This document shows positions 49,918 through 58,880 of a stretch of 64,000 nt of DNA, one piece after another (positions within the stretch are counted from its first letter, which is position 1; every line of letters starts with the position of its first letter). Source of the stretch: Devosia sp. Root413D1. Lineage in GTDB: Bacteria > Pseudomonadota > Alphaproteobacteria > Rhizobiales > Devosiaceae. The position numbers and the translations under genes were made by a program. The DNA is taken from contig NZ_LMEA01000007.1 in NCBI RefSeq assembly GCF_001425235.1, positions 680,930 to 744,929 of the forward strand. Reading direction: 5' to 3'. Below the pieces are notes generated by a model. It ran no database searches. It was not told where the DNA came from and saw only the letters and a program-made list of their open reading frames with translations.

Positions 49918-50182
49918 ACATTGTCCTAACGTGGGGTGGCGGCTTCATGATTGAAGCCACTTCGAACGCCAATGCGTTCGCCGCGCTAATAGCATGCGTC
50001 AGCCTGAACATCACCCTCTGAGTTGGATGCGGCACTGAAGCGATCGCCGTCGACGCCTCGGCCAGCGTTCAGTCAGAACAAAACGGCATAGAAAGTGGGA
50101 ACATGTCGGCGGGGGAAGTGAGAGCATCGCTCGAAGGCGATCAGCGCCACCCAAAGTTCATCACTGATGTGAAGGAAAAGGG
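49918..50182. other. Intergenic region between rpsU and tRNA-Asp
   Basis: No gene or terminator recognised in these 265 bp; must hold the rpsU promoter on the minus strand and the 3' end of the tRNA-Asp transcript. Confidence 0.4.
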
Positions 50183-50259
<77 letters not shown>

Positions 50260-50413
50260 AGCGCTTGCGAACAAGTCGTCCGCGCAACGTGGCGTCCGTT
50301 TAGAGGGCGTGCCGGAGAGTGTCAAGCGCCGAAACCGCGTCGCCGGCATACTTTCTTCCGGCTTTTCCACGTCTGCTTGCAAATGCCTTTGCGGACTGGC
50401 GTTTTCCGCCCGT

Positions 50414-51802
50414 TTACGCCCCGGCAGCGGCCGGCCGGATGTTGTGGTTGTGCCGGAACACGTTGTCGGGGTCCCACTTGGCCTTGAGCTCGCGCAACCG
50501 CGCGAGCTTTTTCTCGCCGAACGCCGCGTCGACGCGCTCCTGCCCCTCGTTGCCGATGTAATTGAGATAGACCCGCCCGGTCGACCACGGCTTCAGCACA
50601 GAGGCGATCTGTTTGACCCGCGCCGTGTTGGCGGCGTTGTCGGCGGGATTCGTCCAGCCGCAGATATAGTGCACGTTCCATGGCGCGGTGCGCATGCCGA
50701 AGGCCGTGGCCTCCTCATCGACGCGCGACGGGGCGCCGCCGCCGGGAACGAGGATGATCGCAGACTGCGGAGAAAGCGGCGTCAGGGCCAGTTTGGCGTA
50801 GGCGTCGATCGCTTCCTCCGGCAGCTCGTTGAGGAAATCCGCGGTCCAGTAGTTCTGCGCCCCGGGAAAGTTGCCGCCCATCTTCTGGAACTCGGTATAG
50901 GGCATCGGCTGCACCAGGTCGGCCGCCGGCGGCCCGAAGGCCCGGAACGGCGCCAGCACCCTGATTCCCTCCTCCACGTCGCCGGCATAGATCAGCTGCA
51001 CGACGACGATCGGCTTGCCGCGCGCCGGCTCGGGAACGAACGGCGCATCCGGCGCGGTGGTGAAAACCATGCCGATGCCCACCTCGTCGGGCGCTGCCCG
51101 CATGAAATCGCGCATGTGGCGCAGTACCGCCGCCGCCATCGGAGCGGGGTAGAGCAGCACGCCGGCGAGGACGATCGGGCCCAGCCGGTGCAGCCGGAAA
51201 TGAAAGGCAGTGACGATACCGAAATTGCCGCCGCCGCCGCGCAGGCCCCAGAACAGATCCGGGTTCTCGGTTTCGGACGCAATGACCTTGCGGCCGTCGG
51301 CGGTAACCAATTCGGCCGAGATCAGGTTGTCGCAGACATAGCCGAACTTGCGTTCGAGCCAGCCACTGCCGCTGCCCAGCGACAGCCCGGCCACCCCGGT
51401 CGTTGGGTTACGGCCACCGGTGAGCGCCAGGCCGTGCCGCGCCGTCGCCGCGTCGAATTCGCCCCAGTTGAGGCCGGCCTCGGCCCGGCAGGTCTGGCCC
51501 GCCGGATCGATGCGGATATCCTTCATGCCGCGCAGGTCGATGCAGACGCCATCGTCGCAGACGGCCGAGCCGGTGACCGCGTGGCCACCGCCGAACACCG
51601 AAACCGGCAATCCCTCGCGACGCGCCAGGGCGAGCGCCAGCACCACATCGTCGGCGCTGTTGCAGCGCGCGATCAGCGCCGGCCGGCGATCGATCATGCC
51701 GTTATAGACGCGGCGCGCCTCGTCGTAACCGGCATGGTGTGGGTGGATCAGAGTGCCCGCGAAACCGGGCAGATCAAAGCGGCCTACCTCGGCAATCGAC
51801 AT
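50414..51802 (-). CDS. FAD-linked oxidase, berberine bridge enzyme type (second copy)
   Basis: The 462-residue paralogue of the gene at 18481-19857. FAD site VFGGGHAVTGSAVCDDGVCI with the flavin-linking His, then GVAGLSLGSGSGWLERKFGY, GGGGNFGIVTAFHF and the C-terminal BBE motif DPDNVFRHNHNIRP. No signal peptide. Lies alone between two tRNA genes, in opposite direction to tRNA-Val. It lacks the second covalent Cys seen in plant BBE at the expected place. Substrate unknown; a role in sugar or secondary metabolite oxidation is possible. Confidence 0.85.
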   Translation of the reverse strand: MSIAEVGRFDLPGFAGTLIHPHHAGYDEARRVYNGMIDRRPALIARCNSADDVVLALALARREGLPVSVFGGGHAVTGSAVCDDGVCIDLRGMKDIRIDPAGQTCRAEAGLNWGEFDAATARHGLALTGGRNPTTGVAGLSLGSGSGWLERKFGYVCDNLISAELVTADGRKVIASETENPDLFWGLRGGGGNFGIVTAFHFRLHRLGPIVLAGVLLYPAPMAAAVLRHMRDFMRAAPDEVGIGMVFTTAPDAPFVPEPARGKPIVVVQLIYAGDVEEGIRVLAPFRAFGPPAADLVQPMPYTEFQKMGGNFPGAQNYWTADFLNELPEEAIDAYAKLALTPLSPQSAIILVPGGGAPSRVDEEATAFGMRTAPWNVHYICGWTNPADNAANTARVKQIASVLKPWSTGRVYLNYIGNEGQERVDAAFGEKKLARLRELKAKWDPDNVFRHNHNIRPAAAGA

Positions 51803-51983
51803 CGAGCCCTCCCCGGCCTCAGTCCGACGAACCGTCAGCGTAGCGGCACTACTCTATAGGGGGAATTTGCCGGGGCACAGCGAGATTCAGCGGCACGGGT
51901 TGACGGCCTGCGGCCGAGACCCTAGTTAGTGCGCCTTCGTCGCTCCCCTGCGTCGCCAATAGGCGACCCCAGGAGTAGCTGAC

Positions 51984-52059
51984 GGGCGGTTAGCTCAGTT
52001 GGTAGAGCATCTCGTTTACACCGAGAGGGTCGGCGGTTCGAGACCGTCACCGCCCACCA
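51984..52059 (+). tRNA. tRNA-Val (TAC)
   Basis: Plus-strand cloverleaf of 76 nt: acceptor GGGCGGT pairs with ACCGCCC, D-arm AGCTCAGTTGGTAGAGC, anticodon loop CGTTTACACC with anticodon TAC, T-arm CGGCGGTTCGAGACCGTC, discriminator A and encoded CCA. Confidence 0.96.
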
Positions 52060-52116
52060 TTTCTCCAAAGCCCACGCGCCTGCTGTCATCGCGGCGAGAC
52101 CGGGCCCCCTGCCCCC

Positions 52117-52154
52117 AAAAACAAATGGCCCCGGCGACGAGCGCACGGGGCCAT
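52117..52154 (-). terminator. hupB terminator
   Basis: ATGGCCCCG (52125-52133) pairs with CGGGGCCAT (52146-52154) around a 12-nt loop; on the minus strand it is followed by TTGTTTTT. 25 nt past the hupB stop. Confidence 0.85.
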
Positions 52155-52179
52155 GTGGTCTGTCGACCGGAACGCGATC

Positions 52180-52455
52180 TTAGTTGATCGCGTCCTTGAG
52201 GCCCTTGCCGGGCTTGAACTTGGCCTGGTTAGAAGCCGGGATCTTGATCTCCGCGCCCGTTGCCGGGTTGCGGCCGATCGAGGCCTTGCGCTTGGAAACG
52301 GCGAACGTACCAAAGCCGACGAGACGGACTTCTTCGCCCTTCTTCAGCGACGCGGTGACGGCGTCGAACACAGCATCGACAGCCAGTGCAGCGTCGGCCT
52401 TGGTCAGGCCCGCCTTGTCGGCGACGACGCCGATCAGATCGTTCTTGTTAGACAT
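52180..52455 (-). CDS. hupB: DNA-binding protein HU
   Basis: Nucleoid protein that bends DNA. The 91-residue product shows the HU core VGFGTFAVSKRKASIGRNPA with the arm motif GRNPATG and ends KPGKGLKDAIN. In Rhizobiales hupB usually follows lon; here a MFS exporter, a protease gene and an SH3 protein gene lie between them. Confidence 0.95.
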   Translation of the reverse strand: MSNKNDLIGVVADKAGLTKADAALAVDAVFDAVTASLKKGEEVRLVGFGTFAVSKRKASIGRNPATGAEIKIPASNQAKFKPGKGLKDAIN

Positions 52456-52610
52456 AGCGTTTCCTCACTGTGGGATGCCCGCCCTGTGGAGGCGAACCAA
52501 AACGCCGTGACCCTTCTTCGATTCTGCTCGGAACGCAAGGAAATCCGGGCTTTTCCGCAGGCGAGGCACAGCAATTCTGTTAATGAAGCGTCAATTCTGG
52601 CTCAACTTTG

Positions 52611-53810
52611 TCAGCCGTCGGGCGTCACTGTGGCAACGCGCGTCCGGCGGATGCCCAAAAGCAGCGGCAACGCCAGCAAATACACGGCTCCCCCGACGAT
52701 CCAGATCAGCCCCGGCCAGGTCGGTTTGAGGGCAAAATACACCGCCGAGAAGAAGATCGGACCGAACACCGCCGAGAGGCTGACAAGGCTCGCCAGCACG
52801 CCCTGGAGCTTGCCCTGATTGTCGCCATCAACCTGCTGCGTGGTGAGCGACTGCAGCGCCGGCATGCCGATGCCGCCGAGCGCGAACAGCGGCGCCAGCG
52901 CGAACAGGATCCAGCCCTGCGCCGCAAAGCCCAGGATCAACAGCGCCGTCAGCTCGCACGCCATCCCCAGGACCATGGCCCAGCGCTCGCCCAGCCGCGC
53001 CGCCGCAGGGCCGGTCAGCAGCGCCTGTGCTCCGGCATGGAACAGCCCGAACGCGCCGAGCGACAGCCCGATCATCAGCCCGTTCCACTGGAACATGTCC
53101 TGGCCGAACAGCGCCCAGATCGTGCCGTACATGGTGCCGACGAAGTTCATGATGACGAAGATCGCCATCAGCGGCAGCAGCGCGGTGAAGCTGAAAGCCC
53201 AGCCGAGCGGCCGGAACGGGTTGAGCGTCGCGAAATCGAACTTGGCGCTGGCATCGCCCGGCCGTGATTCCGGCAGGACGAACAGCGCCAGCGCGAAGTT
53301 GACCGCGTTGAGCCCGGCCGCCACCAGGAACGGCGCCCGCACCCAGATGTCGCCCAGGATGCCGCCGATCACCGGCCCGATGATGAAGCCGATGCCGAAC
53401 ATGGCGTGGAAATAGCCGAAGCGCTTGGCGCGCTCCTCCTCGGCCGAGATGTCGGTGATGTAGGCGGTGGCGACCGCCATGTTGGCGCTGGTGATGCCGG
53501 CGATGGCGCGGCCCAGCACCAGCATCCAGAGCTCGGGCGCGAACGCCATCACGAGATAGTCGATCGCCGCGCCGGCCAGCGACACCAGCAGTACCGGGCG
53601 ACGGCCATAACGGTCGCTGAGCACCCCCAGCACCGGCGAGAACAGGAATTGCATCGCCGAATAGAGCGCCAGCATGATGCCGATGATCATCGTCACTTCG
53701 CCGGTATGGGTGACGTCCTCGAGCAGGCGCGGCAGAATCGGGAAAATCAGCCCGATGCCGACCGCATCGAGCGTCACCGCGGCCAGAATGATGATCAGTG
53801 CCTTGTTCAA
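52611..53810 (-). CDS. TetA-like MFS drug exporter
   Basis: Drug:proton antiporter of the 12-helix family. The 399-residue product has motif A GVLSDRYGRRPVLLVSLAGA between helices 2 and 3 and the antiporter motif C-like FIIGPVIGGILGDIWVRAPF in helix 5, closest in style to class A/C tetracycline exporters, although tetracycline resistance cannot be claimed. I place the start at TTG 53810, with GGAGGG 7 nt upstream; the frame extends to 53876 but that part overlaps the promoter. No TetR gene is adjacent. A LexA site overlaps the -10 of its promoter. Confidence 0.82.
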   Translation of the reverse strand: MNKALIIILAAVTLDAVGIGLIFPILPRLLEDVTHTGEVTMIIGIMLALYSAMQFLFSPVLGVLSDRYGRRPVLLVSLAGAAIDYLVMAFAPELWMLVLGRAIAGITSANMAVATAYITDISAEEERAKRFGYFHAMFGIGFIIGPVIGGILGDIWVRAPFLVAAGLNAVNFALALFVLPESRPGDASAKFDFATLNPFRPLGWAFSFTALLPLMAIFVIMNFVGTMYGTIWALFGQDMFQWNGLMIGLSLGAFGLFHAGAQALLTGPAAARLGERWAMVLGMACELTALLILGFAAQGWILFALAPLFALGGIGMPALQSLTTQQVDGDNQGKLQGVLASLVSLSAVFGPIFFSAVYFALKPTWPGLIWIVGGAVYLLALPLLLGIRRTRVATVTPDG

Positions 53811-53845
53811 TTCAGGGCCCTCCAGCCGGCTGACACGCGGGGCGT

Positions 53846-53876
53846 GTTCTATATTCGTTCTCGTTTGGCGGTGCAA
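53846..53876 (-). promoter_or_regulatory. Promoter with LexA site upstream of the MFS exporter
   Basis: Minus-strand -35 TTGCAC (53871-53876) and -10 TATAGA (53848-53853) with 17-bp spacing. GTTCTATATTCGTTC (53846-53860, plus reading) is an exact GTTC-N7-GTTC LexA operator and covers the -10. It resembles the site at 23565-23579, both beginning GTTCT. Confidence 0.65.
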
Positions 53877-54020
53877 ACGAAATGCCAGTAGCGCTTTCAG
53901 GAAAAGTTGCAGACCTTCCGTTTCGAAAGCGCGAAAGACCCCTACGTGGTGATCACGCGGGCGTTACACCAGAGCGAGAGTGCGTGAATGACAGGAGGCA
54001 AACTGGCGAGGGACGAACAG

Positions 54021-54923
54021 CTAGTCGGCTGCTCCGTGTGCATCGATCACCCAGCTGCGGCCGTTGCTCGGATCGAACGCCAGCGTCATCTGCAGCAGCA
54101 CGGGCAGGCCAATCAGCGGCCGCCCGGCCTTGAAGAACCGGACCACCGGGTTGTTCAGGGTGACCGGTCCGATCTTGATGTCGCCAGTGACCTGCCCCTC
54201 GTAGACCGGCTGACTGCCGGACGCCGAAACCACCTTGCCGATCTCCTTCAGCGTGCCGCCGACGCCGAGCTCGTCGGCCAGATCCAGCGGCAGCACGAGC
54301 GTCGAATCATTACCGCTGTCCAGTATCGCGTCGACCGTTCCGCTCGGCAGCACGATGGGTATGGACGGCAAACCAGCAGCGCCGTCGCCGAGATACGGCA
54401 TGCCGGGGCCCTGCATCGACGCGATTGCAGTTCCCGGCAGGATGCGCAATTCGGCGTTCCGCAAATCCAGCAGCACCAGCTTTCCGGGAAAGCTGTTGGG
54501 CCCGAAGATGCCGACCTCGTCGGTGCTGCGGTAATCGAAGACATTGGCCGGTGCGTCGGCAATCGGCGCGCCGCCAAGCCGCACGCCGACCAGGTGCGTC
54601 TGGTAGCCCGGCACGGGAATGCCGGTGTTGCCGTCTATCGACGTCGATGGACCGATGTGCGGCAGCTCGAACGGCTCTGCGTAGACCGTGTCCAGGATGT
54701 TGTCATTGGTCCCCGTATCGAAGACCACCGGCGCCGGCGGATGATATCCGATCCGCATCATCACCAGCGGACGCTTGGAGGACAGATAGACCGGAATAAC
54801 CGCTTCCGCTTGGAGCGGCCTCCGGGCGAGCGCATCGCCCGCCCAGGCGGCGCAGAGCGCCAGACCTCCAACGATCGCTCCCGCGGCGACCAGGCAAGTC
54901 AGCGATCGTCTGGTGAAGGTCAT
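54021..54923 (-). CDS. Secreted two-lobed aspartic protease-like protein
   Basis: The 300-residue product has a signal sequence or N-terminal anchor (MTFTRRSLTCLVAAGAIVGG, then a hydrophobic run) and two retropepsin/pepsin-type active-site motifs: VVFDTGTND (Asp69) and AILDSGNDS (Asp202), one per half, each followed by hydrophobic strands. That is the arrangement of a single-chain pepsin-fold enzyme, with DTG and DSG supplying the two Asp. Likely periplasmic. Between the MFS exporter and the SH3 protein gene. Activity is an inference from the motifs. Confidence 0.75.
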   Translation of the reverse strand: MTFTRRSLTCLVAAGAIVGGLALCAAWAGDALARRPLQAEAVIPVYLSSKRPLVMMRIGYHPPAPVVFDTGTNDNILDTVYAEPFELPHIGPSTSIDGNTGIPVPGYQTHLVGVRLGGAPIADAPANVFDYRSTDEVGIFGPNSFPGKLVLLDLRNAELRILPGTAIASMQGPGMPYLGDGAAGLPSIPIVLPSGTVDAILDSGNDSTLVLPLDLADELGVGGTLKEIGKVVSASGSQPVYEGQVTGDIKIGPVTLNNPVVRFFKAGRPLIGLPVLLQMTLAFDPSNGRSWVIDAHGAAD

Positions 54924-55063
54924 CTGGCCGGTGTCCTCGGTTAGCGCTGCCTGCCCAATCGGCGCAGCGAGGCAAAGCAGATATCGGTTGCCGGATGATT
55001 GCGAAGCGCCCCGGGAGGCCGGCCGCCGGAAATATGGTGGGAGCCTTGAGCTGGGTATGGAAA

Positions 55064-55083
55064 CGGCGCCCCAGAGGGCGCCG
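55064..55083. terminator. Hairpin between SH3 protein and protease genes
   Basis: CGGCGCCC (55064-55071), CAGA, GGGCGCCG (55076-55083): perfect 8-bp stem. On the minus strand, downstream of the SH3 gene, it is followed by TTTCC, so it may terminate that gene. Confidence 0.65.
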
Positions 55084-55111
55084 CTTGTTGTTCCCGCGCC
55101 AGGCCCGGCGG

Positions 55112-56089
55112 TCAGTTCACGGCGATGAAGGTGCCATCCGCCTTGAAATAGCAGTTGAAGAACGTCGTACCACCCGAGCCGTCGAACCAGCCCTGCGAGA
55201 CGTAGAGCTTGCCGCTCTTGAACGCGGCGTTGGTGGTGATGTCCTGCGGGCGCACCCCGAACTGCGCCGAGGCTTCGCCCGTGCAGTAGCGCGGCATCAT
55301 CGCCACCGGCACGCCGTCATCGGAGCTGACCGGCGGCTGGCCGGCCGGCGGTGGGGTCACCGGGCGCGACGGGCTCGGGGCGCGGGTCGACTCGTGCAGG
55401 TACTTGCCCGAGACCCAGCCATTGAGACCGGTCTGATCTTCGACGCGGCACCAGCGGGTAGAGCCGTTCATCTTGCAGCCGAGGTTGCGGATCACGTCGC
55501 CCTCGTCGAGCACACCCAGCACCGACGCCCCGGAGGCGGCCGAGGCGCGCACATTCAGCGTGTCACCGCGCGCGAGGCCATGCACCTGCCAGAAGTCCGG
55601 GCCGCCGGCGAGGCCATCGACAAAGTCGGGAGCAGGCTTGCTGGGCGCCGACTTGCTCGGCGCCTGCGCGGCCGCCTTGCCCTCGACGGCGATGCTGAGC
55701 TCGTAATTCGCTGTCTCGCCCCGGCGCGCCGCATTGCGCATCAGGTAGACGTCGATCTTGTAGTCACCGCTCGACGGGATGACGAACGAAGTGCTGTTGC
55801 CCGAGGTCGAGCCAATGAACAGCGCCGCGGACGCGCCGGGCGCCGTGATGTTGAAATAGTTGCTGGTATTGTCGGTATCTAGCTCGACGCTCATCCGCTG
55901 CCCGGCACTCACACCCACAATGTAGCTCACGCCCTCGTAGCCGGTGATGCTGTCATCGATCGACGTGCTGCTCGCGCCGCGTTTGAACTTTACCGTTTCC
56001 GTCCGCGTATCCAAGGCGAATGACAGTCCCGCCAGCGAGACGACGGCTGCCAATAACGTCGCTATCCCCAAAACCCACTTGCTTCGCAT
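55112..56089 (-). CDS. Exported SH3-domain protein with PPC-like module
   Basis: The 325-residue product has a signal peptide (MRSKWVLGIATLLAAVVSLA), then a beta-sandwich module (about 40-155) ending IDVYLMRNAARRGETANYEL, a motif shared with PPC-like modules and g-type lysozyme inhibitors. A Ser/Pro/Lys linker follows, then a bacterial SH3 domain (RGDTLNVRASAASGASVLGV ... GWVSGKYLHE), and a C-terminal module with two Cys (YCTGEASAQFGV and FFNCYFKADGTFI). Probably periplasmic and cell-wall related. ATG 56089 has GGAGAAG upstream. Exact role unknown. Confidence 0.75.
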   Translation of the reverse strand: MRSKWVLGIATLLAAVVSLAGLSFALDTRTETVKFKRGASSTSIDDSITGYEGVSYIVGVSAGQRMSVELDTDNTSNYFNITAPGASAALFIGSTSGNSTSFVIPSSGDYKIDVYLMRNAARRGETANYELSIAVEGKAAAQAPSKSAPSKPAPDFVDGLAGGPDFWQVHGLARGDTLNVRASAASGASVLGVLDEGDVIRNLGCKMNGSTRWCRVEDQTGLNGWVSGKYLHESTRAPSPSRPVTPPPAGQPPVSSDDGVPVAMMPRYCTGEASAQFGVRPQDITTNAAFKSGKLYVSQGWFDGSGGTTFFNCYFKADGTFIAVN

Positions 56090-56188
56090 TCGCTTCTCCA
56101 GCGCTGTCCAACCGGAGCTAGTCGGACGTCCGTGAAGATTTCGTGGCAAACTACCTGGACCTCGCCCTAACTCTGCGGCGCACAAACG

Positions 56189-56213
56189 AAAACGGCGCCC
56201 GAGGGCGCCGTTT
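56189..56213 (-). terminator. lon terminator
   Basis: AAAACGGCGCCC (56189-56200), GA, GGGCGCCGTTT (56203-56213): an 11-bp stem 26 nt past the lon stop, followed on the minus strand by TTTTCG. The sequence is close to the hairpin at 55064-55083. Confidence 0.8.
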
Positions 56214-56238
56214 CCAACTTCATCGATCAAAGACCGGC

Positions 56239-58680
56239 TCAGTGCGGCAGGCTCGCGCCGCTCTCGTCGCCGTCGACCGAGCTCTCGACTACCGGCACCG
56301 CGGCCGGCTTGTCGTCGTCATACTTCCACTCGATCGGCTCGGGCTGCCGGATCAAGGCGCGGCTCAGCACTTCGTCCATCCGGCTCACCGGGATGATCTC
56401 CATGCCCTCGGTCACGTTCTTCGGGATCTCCTTGAGATCCCTGGTGTTCTCCTCGGGGATGAGGACGGTCTTGATGCCCGAGCGGAGCGCTGCAAGGAGC
56501 TTTTCCTTGAGCCCGCCAATGGGCAGGACACGGCCCCGTAGAGTCACTTCGCCGGTCATGGCGATGTCATGCCGCACCGGAATGCCGGTCATCAGCGAGA
56601 CGATCGTCGTGGCCATGCCGATGCCGGCCGACGGGCCATCCTTCGGCGTCGCGCCTTCCGGCAGGTGCAGGTGGATGTCGCGCGTGTCGAACAGCGGCGG
56701 CTTGATGCCGAGCTCGGCGGCCCGCGAACGCACGTAACCGGACGCGGCAGTGATGGATTCCTTCATCACTTCCTTGAGGTTGCCGGTCACCGTCATGCGG
56801 CCCTTGCCATGCGTCATAATGCCTTCGATCGTCAGAATCTCGCCACCGACCGAAGTCCAGGCAAGCCCCGTCACCACGCCGACCTGCGGCTCGGCGTCGA
56901 TCTTGTCGTTCCGGAAGAACGCCGGCCCGAGATATTCCTCGAGCAGCTCCGGGGTGACGACGACCTTGGTCGACTTCTTGACCAGAATGTCGCGCACGGC
57001 CTTGCGCATCAGCTTCGAGAGCTCACGCTTCAGGTTACGCACGCCGGCTTCCCGGGTGTAGTTGCGGACCACAGCCATCAGCTGGTCATCGTCGATGACG
57101 AACTCCTTGGGCTGCAGGCCGTTCTCCTTCAGCGTCTCCGGGATCAGGTGACGCCGCGCGATCTCGAACTTCTCCTCTTCGGTGTAGCCCGACAGGCGAA
57201 TGATCTCCATGCGGTCCATCAGCGGGCCGGGGATGTTGAGCGTGTTCGAGGTGGTGACGAACATCACGTCCGAGAGGTCGAAGTCGACCTCGAGGTAGTG
57301 GTCGGCGAACGTGTTGTTCTGCTCCGGATCGAGCACTTCGAGCAGCGCCGACGACGGGTCGCCACGGAAGTCCTGGCCCATCTTGTCGATCTCGTCGAGC
57401 AGGAACAGCGGATTGTTCTTGCCCGCCTTCTTGAGCGACTGGATCACCTTGCCTGGCATGGAGCCGATATAGGTCCGGCGGTGGCCGCGGATCTCGGCCT
57501 CGTCACGGACGCCACCGAGCGCCATGCGCACGAACTCACGGCCGGTCGCCTTGGCGATCGACTTGCCCAGCGAGGTCTTGCCGACGCCCGGAGGGCCGAC
57601 GAGGCAGAGGATCGGGCCCTTGAGCTTGCCGGTGCGCGACTGCACCGCGAGGTACTCGAGGATACGCTCCTTGACCTTCTCGAGGCCATAGTGATCCTCG
57701 TCCAGCACCTGCTCGGCGTAGACCAGGTCGCGCTTGACCTTGCTCTTCTTGCCCCACGGCAGCGTCAGCAGCCAGTCGAGATAGTTGCGCACGACCGTCG
57801 CTTCGGCCGACATCGGGCTCATGGTCTTGAGCTTCTTCAGCTCGCCATCGGCCTTGATCCGGGCTTCCTTCGACAGTTTGGTCTTCTTGATCTTCTCTTC
57901 GAGCTCGGTCAGCTCGTTCGAGCCTTCCTCGCCATCACCCAGCTCGCGCTGGATCGCCTTCATCTGCTCGTTGAGATAGTACTCGCGCTGCGTCTTCTCC
58001 ATCTGCCGCTTGACGCGGGAACGGATGCGCTTTTCGACCTGCAGAACGCCGATCTCGCCTTCCATCAGGCCGAGAATCTTCTGCAACCGCTCGGCCACCG
58101 AAACGGTGCCCAGCAGCTCTTCCTTCTGCTCGATCTTGATCACCAGGTGGCTGGCGATGGTGTCGGCGAGCTTACTATGATTGGTGATCTGGCTGACGGC
58201 GTTGACCACCTCGGCCGAGATCTTCTTGTTGAGCTTGACGTAGTTCTCGAACTCGGACTGGGCGGAACGCGCCAGCGCTTCGAGTTCGGTCTCGTCTTCC
58301 TCCGGTTCCGGCAGCGTCGTCGCTTCGGCTTCGAAGTAGTCGACGGTCTGCAGGTACTGATCGATCTTCGCGCGGCGCAAGCCCTCGACCAGCACCTTGA
58401 CGGTGCCGTCGGGCAGCTTCAGCAGCTGCAGCACCGAGGCGATGGTGCCGGTGGCATAAATCTCATCAGGCGACGGATCGTCATCCTGGGCATTCTTCTG
58501 GGTGACGACGAGAATGTGCTTGTCGTCGCGCATCACTTCTTCGAGCGCCTTCACCGACTTTTCGCGGCCGACGAACAGCGGCACGATCATGCCCGGAAAG
58601 ACAACGATATCGCGTAGCGGCAGCACGGGGTAAACCCGATCGCGATCGAATCCGGCGCCGCCTTGGGTAACGTCCGACAT
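56239..58680 (-). CDS. lon: ATP-dependent protease Lon
   Basis: AAA+ protease that degrades misfolded and regulatory proteins (in Caulobacter and relatives including DnaA, CcrM and SciP). The 813-residue product has the LON N-terminal domain ([20 protein letters not shown]), Walker [16 protein letters not shown] (about residue 365), and the Ser-Lys dyad: Ser in [11 protein letters not shown] (about 681) and Lys in [10 protein letters not shown] (about 723). ATG 58680 has an AAAGGA site; the longer frame upstream overlaps the promoter. clpX, usually upstream in relatives, is absent here. Confidence 0.96.
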   Translation of the reverse strand: MSDVTQGGAGFDRDRVYPVLPLRDIVVFPGMIVPLFVGREKSVKALEEVMRDDKHILVVTQKNAQDDDPSPDEIYATGTIASVLQLLKLPDGTVKVLVEGLRRAKIDQYLQTVDYFEAEATTLPEPEEDETELEALARSAQSEFENYVKLNKKISAEVVNAVSQITNHSKLADTIASHLVIKIEQKEELLGTVSVAERLQKILGLMEGEIGVLQVEKRIRSRVKRQMEKTQREYYLNEQMKAIQRELGDGEEGSNELTELEEKIKKTKLSKEARIKADGELKKLKTMSPMSAEATVVRNYLDWLLTLPWGKKSKVKRDLVYAEQVLDEDHYGLEKVKERILEYLAVQSRTGKLKGPILCLVGPPGVGKTSLGKSIAKATGREFVRMALGGVRDEAEIRGHRRTYIGSMPGKVIQSLKKAGKNNPLFLLDEIDKMGQDFRGDPSSALLEVLDPEQNNTFADHYLEVDFDLSDVMFVTTSNTLNIPGPLMDRMEIIRLSGYTEEEKFEIARRHLIPETLKENGLQPKEFVIDDDQLMAVVRNYTREAGVRNLKRELSKLMRKAVRDILVKKSTKVVVTPELLEEYLGPAFFRNDKIDAEPQVGVVTGLAWTSVGGEILTIEGIMTHGKGRMTVTGNLKEVMKESITAASGYVRSRAAELGIKPPLFDTRDIHLHLPEGATPKDGPSAGIGMATTIVSLMTGIPVRHDIAMTGEVTLRGRVLPIGGLKEKLLAALRSGIKTVLIPEENTRDLKEIPKNVTEGMEIIPVSRMDEVLSRALIRQPEPIEWKYDDDKPAAVPVVESSVDGDESGASLPH

Positions 58681-58791
58681 ATTTGGTCCTTTCCTGGGCG
58701 CAGGGCTCGTTTCGGGAGGATGGGCGAGCCCGCGCCCGTCTAGCAATCGGGCCGGTCCCCACGATGGGCGGCGAGCCTGATTCTGCTGATT

Positions 58792-58819
58792 AAATAGGGC
58801 GCCCGCGGCAAAGGGCAAG
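58792..58819 (-). promoter_or_regulatory. Heat-shock (sigma-32-type) promoter of lon
   Basis: Minus-strand CTTG (58816-58819) and CCTATTT (58792-58798) are separated by 17 bp, matching the alphaproteobacterial RpoH pattern CTTG-N17/18-CYTATNT. It lies 112 bp upstream of the lon ATG. No equally good housekeeping -10 was seen. Confidence 0.65.
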
Positions 58820-58880
58820 TCAACCTACCCGTAATGACGGGTATGCCCGCAATGCGGCACTACTGTGTGCTGCGGCTGCA

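Noticed and set aside
52611..53876. Start of the MFS gene at 53876
   Set aside because: That start would place the -35 and -10 inside the coding region and adds a charged, non-conserved N-terminus; TTG 53810 has a good ribosome site.
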